Part shown: positions 55,821 to 64,000 of the stretch, piece by piece
How positions within the stretch are numbered: position 1 is the stretch's first letter
Layout of the letters: every line of letters begins with the position of its first letter
Origin: Agapetus fuscipes
Taxonomy: Eukaryota; Arthropoda; Insecta; Trichoptera; Glossosomatidae
DNA: 64,000 nucleotides
Reading direction: 5' to 3'
Assembly (NCBI GenBank): GCA_951799405.1
Contig: OX637352.1
Location: 14,022,820-14,086,819, forward strand
Made by a program: the position numbers and the translations under genes
Notes under the pieces: model-generated
Told to the model about the DNA's origin: nothing
The model's database searches: none
Seen by the model: only the letters and a program-made list of their open reading frames with translations

Positions 55821-56132
55821 TTATATATAAAAAAGGACAGGGTATTTGCGTCTGTTTTTTTCGAATTTGCAAAAATGTTTTTCTAAAAAGTGTTTCTCTT
55901 GACAAACTGAACTAACGCTATGTTCCAGAATTTTTATTGTTTGTTTGTTTGTCCGTTTGTTTGTTTGTATATTTGTACCATTATAGGACTTTGTCCTGAG
56001 GATGCCTTTTTAGGTGAAAACTGTTAGACATATTTAAAATAAATAATAAAAAAGTGAATTAAAACAGTATATTTCTTTGATTAATTATACAATGGACTTT
56101 CACTGTGTAAACCACCAAACCCTGAAAAATAT
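55821..56132. other. No gene; GTTT microsatellite and a hairpin motif
   Basis: A GTTTGTTTGTTTG run (about 55939-55970) and CCTGAGGATGCCTTTTTAGG then TGAAAAC at 55996-56021 (see motif finding). Sequence probably belongs to a separate repeat. Confidence 0.45.
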
Positions 56133-58590
56133 TAAAAATAATGATAATTGGGGATTTCAACGCTAAAATTGGTATCAAAAGTGATGAAGCTGAAAAATCG
56201 CTCGGAAACTTTGGCAGCGGCTTACGGAATAATAGAGGAGAAACTCTACTGAATTACCTCCTTGAGAACAATCTGTTCTTGATGAACACCTTCTTTCATA
56301 AAAAACAACAACGACGATGGACTTGGTTAAGTCCAGATGGAAAAACTGCAAATGAAATTGATTTTGTTATATCAGACAAGAAAGGTATTGTTCACGATGT
56401 AAGCGTACTTAACAGGTTCACAATCGGAAGCGACCATAGAATGGTCAGAGCATCAATATCCATTAATTTGGGAAATGAAAGATACAAAAAGTCTACAAAA
56501 AAGTGGCAAACCCCCTTGAAGCTTAACGATTATGATAAGACCATTGAAGACTTTTTACTTGAGCATGATAATCAAAACCAAAATATAGATGAATATAATA
56601 AGATCATCACAAAAGCCATAACAGAGTCTGTCCAGAAAAACTGCCCACCTAAAAAACGTTTAAGTAAACTAAGCCAAGATACCTTGGACCAAATGCAGAA
56701 GAGAAAAGACTTTAACCTTGATAAAAACACCAACTTACAAGACTGGAAGAAACTGAATCGTGAAGTATCTAAAAGTATTCGCAAGGACTTAAGAACATAT
56801 AACGAGATGAACATAATACAAACAATCGAAAATAATAAAAGCCTAAAAGTCCTCAAGAGAAGTTTAGCCATTGGTAAAACTGATATACTAAAACTGTATG
56901 ATAAACAGCGGAACATCACATCAGACTCTGATCAAGTACTCAGCATTGTAGAGGAATTCTATAGAGAGCTTTACACTCGTAACCCTGACAAAATACATAA
57001 CCCCAATCCCACAGAAACGGATCCAGTAACCGGTGTTGTAAATCAGGGTTCAGAAGATATTCTATAGAAATATCCATTGACGAAGTAGAATTTGCCTGTA
57101 AAAGAATGAAAAACAATAAAGCTCCAGGAGAAGACGGCATATTAATAATTAGTCATAGAAAGCATAAGAATGGGAGGTAAAACTCTTTTAGAGAAACTAA
57201 AAGTACTATTCAATATGTGTTTGACGAATGGCGTCACACCAAAGGCCTGGAATAATGTGCAAATGATACTGATACACAAAAAGGGAGATAAAGCCGATGT
57301 TGGAAATTACAGACCTATAAGCCTTCTTTCTCATCTGCATAAACTATTCATGCGGATACTCACAAACAGGTTAGAGAATAAATTAGATTTTTATCAACCA
57401 TGTGAACAGGCTGGTTTCCGATCGGGGTTTAGCACAAGGGACCACCTTATGGCCCTCAAGATATTGATAGAAAAAACAATAGAATACCATAGACCATTGG
57501 TACTAGTATTTGTTGACTTTCAAAAAGCATTTGATACAATTGATAAGGATGCCATATTAGCAGCCCTACAACAATGCAGAATAGATCACAGATACACAAA
57601 ACTTTTAAACTTTATCTATGAAAATACAACGGCCAGTGTTAAACTCCACAAGAGCACCAACAAATTTCCCATTGAAAAAGGCGTTAGACAGGGCGACACT
57701 ATTTCTCCAAAATTATTTAATGCGGTCCTGGAATATGCCTTTAAAAACCTTCATTGGGAAGAGAAAGCTATCAAAGTAGATGGAGTTTACTTGAACAATC
57801 TGAGATTTGCGGATGATATTGTTCTAATATCCGAAGATCTGGAAGACGCCCGTGAAATGTTAGAAGAGCTCGTTACGGAGACAAAAAAAGTGGGGCTCCT
57901 TATCAACGGTAAAAAAACAAAGATCATGACAAATCTCGTCCTGGGTGGTAAGATAGTCATCGACAGCCGACCAATAGAAGAGGTCCATGATTATAAATAC
58001 CTTGGTCATAATATTGCAGTTTCCAGAGACAACCAAACGACTGAACTGCAAAGGAGGATCTCTCTAGGATGGGCGGCCTATGGCAGTCTTAAGAAGTTCT
58101 TCACCAGCAACATCCCCCAATGCCTGAAACGGAAAATGTACGACCAGTGTGTCCTGCCAGTTATGACTTACGGAGCAGAGACACTAACTCTCACCAAAAT
58201 GACTATCAGGAAACTCCGTGTAGCACAACGAAAGCACAAAAGAGCTATGCTACACATAAGACTATCAGATCGAATACGAAATACCGAAATACGTAGAAGA
58301 TCGGGAGTTACTGACATAGTCAAAAGAGTGGCAAAGCAGAAGTGGTCGTGGGCAGGGCATGTAGCCAGATTGAGCGAGCAAAGATGGACAAAAAGAGTGG
58401 TAGAATGGAGACCTCGTGAAGACAAAAGAACAAGAGGAAGGCCTCTTACACGATGGTCAGATGATATCAAAAGAGTTGCTGGTGACTGGATGCAGAGAGC
58501 CCAGGACAGAGACGCCTGGAGAGATATGGGGGAGGCCTATGTCCAGCAGTGGATAAGAAGTGGCTGAATAAGTAAGTAATAAGTAAGTAC
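56133..58590 (+). pseudogene. RTE-type LINE, 5'-truncated, two frame breaks
   Basis: 56141-57064 is the apurinic endonuclease, starting at IIGDFNAKIG (the first part is missing), with WTWLSPDGKTANEIDFVIS and FTIGSDHRMVRA. A frame change at about 57064, a short piece (ACKRMKNNKAPGEDG) and another break lead to 57170-58567: NYRPISLLSHLHKL, VFVDFQKAFDTIDKD, EKGVRQGDTISPKLF, LRFADDIVLIS, then the C-terminal WAGHVARLSEQRW and GRPLTRWSDDIKRV. The 3' tail is (TAAG)n at 58567-58590, as RTE elements often have. Breaks make it inactive, but the RT is otherwise intact. Confidence 0.88.
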
Positions 58591-58856
58591 AGAAAAAATG
58601 CGCTTTTTCATTCAGTGATTGGACATTTTTACAAGAACGAGTAGAATTAGTTAATGGGTTCAAAATTTGCGAGAAAGAAGGAAGGTCTAAGATAATATTG
58701 TTTTTGCTAATCTCATCGATGTGAAATTCAATGGAAGTTTCCTCGCTCCCATAAAAACGTTCTCATTTCTTATGAAGGCTAATAAACTTGCTGGTACTAA
58801 GATTTAAATAAGACAAAAATACCAAAACGGAAAATACTATCTTACACCGTCCATGA

Positions 58857-59456
58857 CAATAGGGTATTTGCAATAGTGAGGAATATGATAAAAAGTATAT
58901 TATTATGATAGATTTCGAAAAATCAAATAATAATATGTTGATTTGAAGCCGAAAATATTTTTTTTCGATTTTATATTTAAAAAAGAAAATACAGAAATTT
59001 TGACAAGTTTTTAAACGGATATAAGATCTGCTTCTTCTATTTCCGGTGCTGTGACGTCATATGTTGACGTCACTTTCTTTTATTGACATTCCATACTCTG
59101 TTGACATGTGTTGTTGACAACAGAAACAAATGAAAACAACAGAAACCAATGAAATGTTTTTAAAGAAACACACAAACTTCTTGAAAAAACAATAGCCTCA
59201 ACGATGTAAACATGAAAAAGCGATGTTTGAATGACATGAATGTGAGGGCTGTCAGTTGATACGGCGATGTTTACAAGACCGTGACGTCACGCGAGAAAAT
59301 TTCATCTAGTAGCGTTTTGGCGCGAAAATTCAAAAGTCGATTTAAAAATGCTTATTACTTTGCTAAAAATACAACTAAAATTAAAATTCAAGAAGTTTTG
59401 GGCTAATAAAGCATAAACGAATTTAAATCACAGAAAAATGTGAAAATACCCTATTG
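58857..59456. mobile_element. AATAGGGTATTT MITE, uninterrupted copy
   Basis: About 600 bp with CAATAGGGTATTT at both ends, inverted. Its TGTTGACGTCACTTTCTTTT at about 59062 is the empty site for the insertion at 29218-30966. Contains no frame. Confidence 0.85.
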
Positions 59457-59654
59457 AATCCAAGCCATGGTGTTAAATGCAAGCGTTTTTCAAAATTAAG
59501 TGTCGACCAAACGTTATTTCTTAAACATTGTGTAGTGTTGGCAAGACTGACTTGGAATATTATTCAGATTTGAATAATTGATGTTCCACTGTCAAGAAAC
59601 AAGAGAGTTGAACAGTTGAACATCGACCTTTTGTTGTGAAGTGATATATCGATA

Positions 59655-60407
59655 ATGGAAAAGAAAGAAATGGAAAAAGACTTTAAACCACAAGCTATTT
59701 CGTCTACAAGACTCGCGGACGTGATGGAGCCATTTGTCGGCGGGGAGTTTGACCCGTGGCTTAGACGTTTGCGATTGATGATGAAGTTGTACGGGGAGAC
59801 AAATCTTTCTCGTTGCTTGGCATCTTTCTTGAGAGGTGCGGCGTTTGATCGGTTTGCTGACTTGCCAGAAGAGACACAGGGTGACGGGGAGAAGGCGGCT
59901 GAAGCACTCAGCTGTGTGTTTGGTGTCGGACGCTTCTCAGCTTGGAGTCGTTTCTTGCAAAGGCGCTGGCAGCCAGGAGAGGAAGTCGACGTCTTCGTGT
60001 CGGATTTACGGATGCTGGCTTCGCAAGCCGGAGTTAAACTGAGTGATAACATCCTCGCGCTCTCGTTGGTCGTTGGGATGCCCGAGTCCGTGTCCAGGGA
60101 GCTCCGCCTTCAATTGGAATCCGGGGATGGATTGCCACCGCTGCCAACTATTGTCGCTAAAGCGCGATTACTCATCTGCGAGTATCGCAGCCCATTTTTT
60201 TCATCGGTGGCTGTAGAAAGAAAAAAGCCCTTGAAGTGCTACAGGTGCGGAGGTCCGCACATGATAAAAGACTGTTTGAAGCGTGGGACGGACACTACCG
60301 TCACCTGCTGGGCCTGTCAGGAGTCTGGCCACGTGTTAAAGAATTGCCCAAAGAAGGGAAACGGCCGGAAGGAGGCTTGTGCGCCGGCAGCCTCCATGAA
60401 AAATTAA
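59655..60407 (+). CDS. Gag of the decayed LTR-type element
   Basis: 250 codons. N-terminal core with LADVMEPFVGGEFDPWLRRL and FLQRRWQPGEEVDVFVSDLR (about 15-120), then two zinc knuckles: CYRCGGPHMIKDC (195-207, one residue short of CX2CX4HX4C) and CWACQESGHVLKNC (218-231, canonical). The frame itself is intact. The first knuckle's shortening is unusual. Protein role by family: particle formation and RNA binding. Confidence 0.7.
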   Translation: MEKKEMEKDFKPQAISSTRLADVMEPFVGGEFDPWLRRLRLMMKLYGETNLSRCLASFLRGAAFDRFADLPEETQGDGEKAAEALSCVFGVGRFSAWSRFLQRRWQPGEEVDVFVSDLRMLASQAGVKLSDNILALSLVVGMPESVSRELRLQLESGDGLPPLPTIVAKARLLICEYRSPFFSSVAVERKKPLKCYRCGGPHMIKDCLKRGTDTTVTCWACQESGHVLKNCPKKGNGRKEACAPAASMKN

Positions 60408-60748
60408 CGGCGCTTCCTGTGGTGGAGGCGCGGCTACAGGGTAGGCGCGTCAGAGCCCTAGTGGACACGGGCTGTTCGAGGTCCATTGTCAGGGCGGATT
60501 TGTGGGCAGGAGAAAAGTCGGCGAGGCCCTGCGAGAGCGTCGTAGCAGTCGACGGCTCTCGAATTTCTTGTGCAGGACGGGCGGTCGTTGAGCTGGAGGC
60601 GCTCGGGATGACCGTGAGCTTGGATTGTTTACTCCTGGAAAAGGTGTTTTCAGGGGCTGACATAGTGTTGGGTATGGATTTTATTAGTGTGTTTGTGTGT
60701 CGAGTGGAAAAAAAATTCTCGCCAAAAATAAGTGTGGTGCAACGGTAG
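60236..60748 (+). pseudogene. Aspartic protease segment of the decayed element
   Basis: In the -1 frame relative to gag and overlapping it by 172 bases. Contains VRALVDTGCSRSIVRADLW (catalytic DTG) and DIVLGMDFI, a typical retropepsin fold. The sequence before the overlap is a shadow of gag. It overlaps the RT frame by about 50 bases. Confidence 0.65.
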
Positions 60749-61749
60749 AAGGGACAAAGAACCATCACATAGAAGATAGAGACTTTGATGTCGTGTTCGA
60801 TAGAACACATGGACGCTGGAAAGTTGCATGGAGGTGGAAGGTGGGGCCGCCAGAGCTAACCAACAGAGTCGCCGCGTATAAAAATAATTTTGATAAACCA
60901 AGTAAGGAAGCCTACGAGGACGAGGTCCAGCGATGGATTGAGGAGGGTTGGTTGAAGCCGACTTCAAATCAGGCGCAAGCAGGATTGCTGCCTCTGATGG
61001 CGATCGTCCAGGCAAATAAACATAAAGTTCGCCCTGTGCTGGACTATCGCGAACTTAATAAACATGTAGAAAGTCGGCCAGGTGTTGATGCAGCTGCATG
61101 CGATCAATCGTTGCGAGAGTGGCGGCAGATGGCAGAGCCCCTCGTGTTGGTGGACTTGAAGTCTGCTTACCTTCAGATCGAGGTGGACGAAACTTTATGG
61201 CCGTACCAGACGGTGAAGTTCCGAAATCAGACTTATCACTTGACTCGTCTCGGGTTCGGGCTTAATTGTGCGCCGAGAATAATGAGTCGGATCCTTGACT
61301 ATGTTCTTAGTTTGGACGAGGCAGTTGCTCGGGGTACTGCTAGTTATATTGACGATATTTTGGTGAGTGAATGTGTAGTCAGTGCGCAGAGGGTGACGGA
61401 ACATTTGAGGAGGTATGGCTTGGAGGCTAAGGTTCCGCAGGCGCTGGATGGCGGACGTGCCCTTGGGCTGGCAATCGCGCGGAGAAGCGATGGCCAACTG
61501 GAATATCGACGAGGGAATGAGCTCCCTTCACTTGGGGATAAGGCTCTTTCGAAGCGAGAGTTATTTTCCATTTGTGGTCAGCTTGTGGGCCATTATCCGG
61601 TGTGTAGTAGGCTGCGAGTAGCGTGCAGCTATGCTAAGCGTGTCGGTGAAGGCGAAGGTTGGGAGGATCCTGTTGGCGCAAAAGCAAACGCTTTCATTCG
61701 TAACATTGTGGCAAGAGTGCAGTTAGAGGATCCAGTGCGTGGTATTTGA
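60697..61749 (+). pseudogene. Reverse transcriptase segment of the decayed element
   Basis: Contains VRPVLDYRELNKHVESRPG, LVLVDLKSAYLQIEVDE, LGFGLNCAPRIMSRIL and SYIDDILVSE (the YIDD box), then a thumb region. It ends at TGA 61747-61749, directly before RNase H in the same frame, so the stop is probably a mutation. RPVLDYRELN and YIDD are gypsy-like. Confidence 0.75.
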
Positions 61750-62373
61750 AATGTGCCATTAACTACCTGTGGCAGAGTTTGGACAGATGCGAGCTCTCTG
61801 GCGTTGGGAGCTGTCGTCGAGATTGAAGGCGTTGTAGTAGAGGATGCAGCATGGCTTAGAAAAGGTGCCGATCTAGCCCACATCAATATCGCCGAGTTGG
61901 ACGCTGCCATTAAAGGTGTTAACCTTGCTCTCAAGTGGGGTTTAACTAAACTTGAGCTTATGATTGACTCCAAGACGGCCGAGCGGTGGTTAAGGTCAGT
62001 CCTTGTTGGAGATTGTCGAGCCAAGGTGTCAGGAACCAGTGAGATGCTGGTCAAAAGAAGACTTGGCCTTTTCAGTGACCTCACTCGGGAATGTGCACTG
62101 GAGATCACCGTTACTTTTGTGCCGTCGGAGAAGAATAAGGCTGACGTGCTGACTAGGGTGTGTCAACGGTGGCTGGCAAAGGAGTCATTGGCATGTGTGG
62201 CCAATGTGGAGAGTCTTCATGCTATGCATCATTTTGGAGTTGATCGCAGTCTTCAGTTGGCCAAGATGGTCGATTCCTCAGTGACAAGGGCTGCGGTTGA
62301 AGACTGCGTGAGAGCGATGTGCGTCTATCGATCCAGCACCTACAACGCACGAAGAAGGAGTATTGTCTGTTGA
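61750..62373 (+). pseudogene. RNase H and integrase N-terminus of the decayed element
   Basis: RVWTDASSLALGAVVEIEG (first Asp), NIAELDAAIKGVNLALKWGL (Glu), LELMIDSKTAERWL (second Asp) and PSEKNKADVLTRV (last Asp) outline RNase H. MHHFGVDRSLQLAKM and CVRAMC follow, a damaged HHCC integrase finger (the Cys pair is spaced by four instead of two). The frame ends at 62373. Confidence 0.7.
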
Positions 62374-62592
62374 GAAGACTTGGAGTAGACTGTCAGTGGA
62401 TGTGACGCATTATGGCAAAAGCCGATTCTTGACTATTGTTGATTGTGGTCCAGGACGATTCGCTGTGTGGCGGGAGATTAAAACGGAGAGCGGATGTGAA
62501 ATTTCTGGCAACCTTGACGAAGTGTTCCAAGAACGTGGTCCACCTGACGAGCTATTGATGGACAATGGCACCGCATTCCGCTCGCAACAGGT
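62363..62592 (+). pseudogene. Integrase catalytic core, truncated
   Basis: WSRLSVDVTHYGKSRFLTIV (first catalytic Asp) and DELLMDNGTAFRSQQ (second Asp) are present. The Glu region is missing because a new LTR starts right after QQV. Confidence 0.7.
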
Positions 62593-62854
62593 TGTAACGA
62601 GATGAGTTTGTTTGTTTGGTAGAATGGAACATTGTATTTAAATTTGAATGGAAAAAGGAAAACAAAAGAATGCAGAAAGAGGGAAGAAGCTTGCCTGGCG
62701 TGAGAGCCACAAGCATGTGTAATTAAGAATAATTAATATTATTGTGCTGTGGTTTATTATGTATACATTGTGAAAGGAATAAAAGTAAACGTATTAAAGT
62801 GGTTGTTACATTATTAATTGTGTCAATCAGCAGGACAGAGGAAAAACCCTCACA
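62593..62854 (+). repeat. 5' LTR of a second LTR retrotransposon
   Basis: About 262 bp from TGTAACGAGATGAG to CCCTCACA, with AATAAA at about 62776 (polyadenylation-like) and TTTATTATGTATA upstream. Three bases on is TGGCGCCCAACGT, a primer binding site. The boundaries are inferred because the 3' LTR is beyond the window. Confidence 0.6.
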
Positions 62855-62857
62855 TTT

Positions 62858-62870
62858 TGGCGCCCAACGT
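62858..62870 (+). promoter_or_regulatory. Primer binding site
   Basis: TGGCGCCCAACGT matches the complement of the 3' end of tRNA-Lys(CUU) over 13 bases (from knowledge of that tRNA). Beyond this the match fades. Confidence 0.6.
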
Positions 62871-63373
62871 AAAAGAAAAAAATCTGTAAATGAAATTCCT
62901 ATGAAGAAAATTTTTCACAAACAAAAACAAATGACAGTCGATTTCAACAAATGACATTGAAAACAATACAATATATGAAATAATTAAAATTGGACAGATT
63001 TATGGTTGTGAAAGCATCAACACGTTTAAAATGTTTTAAAAAACTCAACTAATACAATTTATAACAAGAAATTGCAAGATTTGAAAGGCGGTTTTGAAAA
63101 TATTGAAGGTGAGAGAATTCAAACTACCTACATTACGTTCAGAAGAATGGAAATTCAAAAATGGAACGCCGCAGGACAAAGCAGAATGTACATGAACCAG
63201 TTTGTTTCAAATCAGTTTAGATAAATATATATAGATGGTGTTATATTTAATATGTATGAAAAAAAAAATTTTTTTCAATGAAATGATTTTTTAATTGCAT
63301 AAATTGAAAATATACAGTAAATGACGAAATCTAAAAAAAAAAAAATAATAAAAAGGATTTAGAAAGTAACACA
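62871..63373 (+). other. Leader between primer site and gag
   Basis: About 500 AT-rich bases with no long frame. The length is typical of a retrotransposon leader. Confidence 0.5.
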
Positions 63374-64000
63374 ATGGAGTCCATAAATTTTGATCCTCTC
63401 AAATTAAAAATATCTTTTAATGGTGAAAGTGAACCAAATGAATTTATAATAAGGTTAGAAGAATTAGCCAAAGTCTACAAATTTCAATTAGATTATTTGG
63501 TAGAGTGTATGCCTATATTTTTAACAGAATTTCCGTTAACTTGGTACAGAGCAATTAACTGTGAATTTGATTGGAAAATTTTTAAAACCAAATTCTTACA
63601 ACAATTTGAAAAATATGACTTTCAAAGGAATCTTAAGTTAGAAATTTTAAATATGGTGCAAGGTCATGATAATGCATCCGTTTATATTTTAAAGGTAAAA
63701 TCCAAAAATAATTTATTAAATAAAAGAATGCATGATAAGGAACTTATGGACATAATAATTCATGGATTGTCAGAAAAATATGCAACTTTACTGACAACAT
63801 CTGAAATTAAAAATACAGAGGAATTATCTACAATATGTAGCAAGTTTGAATCATTTTTCAAATTTAATGAATGTAAGAATTTAAATGTAATGAATGACAC
63901 AGAAGAGAAAAATGTAATGCAAAAATGCAATTTTTGTAATAAATTAGGACATGATGAAATAGATTGTTGGACTAAAAATAGAAAATTAGATTACATACAG
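63374..64000 (+). CDS. Gag-like protein, partial (open at the right edge)
   Basis: ATG at 63374 opens 209 codons without a stop up to the last base: MESINFDPLKLKISFNGESE, then a helical Gag core (FIIRLEELAKVYKFQLDYLV; FPLTWYRAI; FKTKFLQQFEKYDFQRNLKL) and a canonical zinc knuckle CNFCNKLGHDEIDC (CX2CX4HX4C) about residues 187-200. Codon use is strongly A/T-ending, unlike the GC-richer decayed element it interrupts. Protease and pol should follow outside the window. No defect is visible. Confidence 0.8.
   Translation, partial: MESINFDPLKLKISFNGESEPNEFIIRLEELAKVYKFQLDYLVECMPIFLTEFPLTWYRAINCEFDWKIFKTKFLQQFEKYDFQRNLKLEILNMVQGHDNASVYILKVKSKNNLLNKRMHDKELMDIIIHGLSEKYATLLTTSEIKNTEELSTICSKFESFFKFNECKNLNVMNDTEEKNVMQKCNFCNKLGHDEIDCWTKNRKLDYIQ

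Larger units (their letters stand above)
59640..62592 (+). mobile_element. Decayed LTR-type retroelement (gag-PR-RT-RH-partial IN)
   Basis: Gag, protease, reverse transcriptase, RNase H and part of an integrase follow in Ty3/gypsy order. The frames shift between domains (gag to protease -1, protease to RT -1), an in-frame TGA separates RT from RNase H (61747-61749), and a further shift precedes the integrase. No LTR or primer site is recognisable upstream, and the 3' part is cut by a second LTR element at 62593. The clade is not one I can name. Confidence 0.75.

Overview
This is eukaryotic nuclear DNA, most likely from an insect. A lepidopteran is my tentative guess, based on the style of the C2H2 fingers (SGHKPFACDQCDY-type units) and the mix of transposons; nothing here proves the order. 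The sequence is AT-rich and dominated by transposable elements. There are no bacterial-type operons, no rRNA genes and no functional tRNA genes. Only one gene looks intact (a Myb/SANT-type DNA-binding protein, 45390-46205, one intron). A long C2H2 zinc-finger gene (13637-16024, minus) is open for 739 codons but ends at a premature stop. A second, decayed copy of the same gene (about 46617-55092, minus) has been split by an LTR retrotransposon.

Layout. 1-2.9 kb: repeat fragments, a 174-bp inverted-repeat MITE and a LINE tail. 2.97-12.38 kb: what appears to be one 9.4-kb hAT-like insertion (8-bp target duplication) in a copy of an unclassified interspersed repeat. It contains a 3.77-kb insertion (12-bp duplication) in another copy of the same repeat, plus MITEs, a LINE tail and a SINE. 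13-16 kb: zinc-finger gene A. 16.15-18.54 kb and 18.58-28.93 kb: two terminal-inverted-repeat elements with perfect 9-bp duplications, each filled with 171-172-bp tandem repeats. The larger one is a foldback-like structure, with inverted satellite arms around a loop that holds a 5'-truncated LINE. 29-35 kb: a nested stack of a MITE, a P-like/THAP insertion, a Harbinger-type MITE, a hAT MITE, a decayed hAT transposase element and a near-perfect 378-bp-arm palindrome. 35.7-40.7 kb: a decayed 5.0-kb PIF/Harbinger element with remnants of both its transposase and its Myb-like partner gene. 41-45 kb: LINE tail with poly(A), THAP-exon repeat, MITEs. 45.4-46.2 kb: the Myb/SANT gene. 46.6-55.1 kb: zinc-finger copy B carrying a structurally complete Ty3/gypsy element with apparently identical 915-bp LTRs. 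55.2-58.6 kb: a truncated satellite element and an RTE-type LINE. 58.9-64 kb: a MITE, a decayed LTR-type retroelement, and a second LTR element inserted in its integrase region, whose gag runs off the right edge.

The most informative feature of the window is that it provides its own empty-site controls: duplicated repeats with and without an insertion reveal target duplications directly (TTA, GACGTCAC, CATGCAGC, TTATACGTCTCT). The best candidate for an undescribed system is the pair of satellite-bearing, 9-bp-TSD foldback-like elements at 16.15-28.93 kb. Start codons of open frames are approximate, because introns and non-ATG frame openings cannot be resolved by eye.
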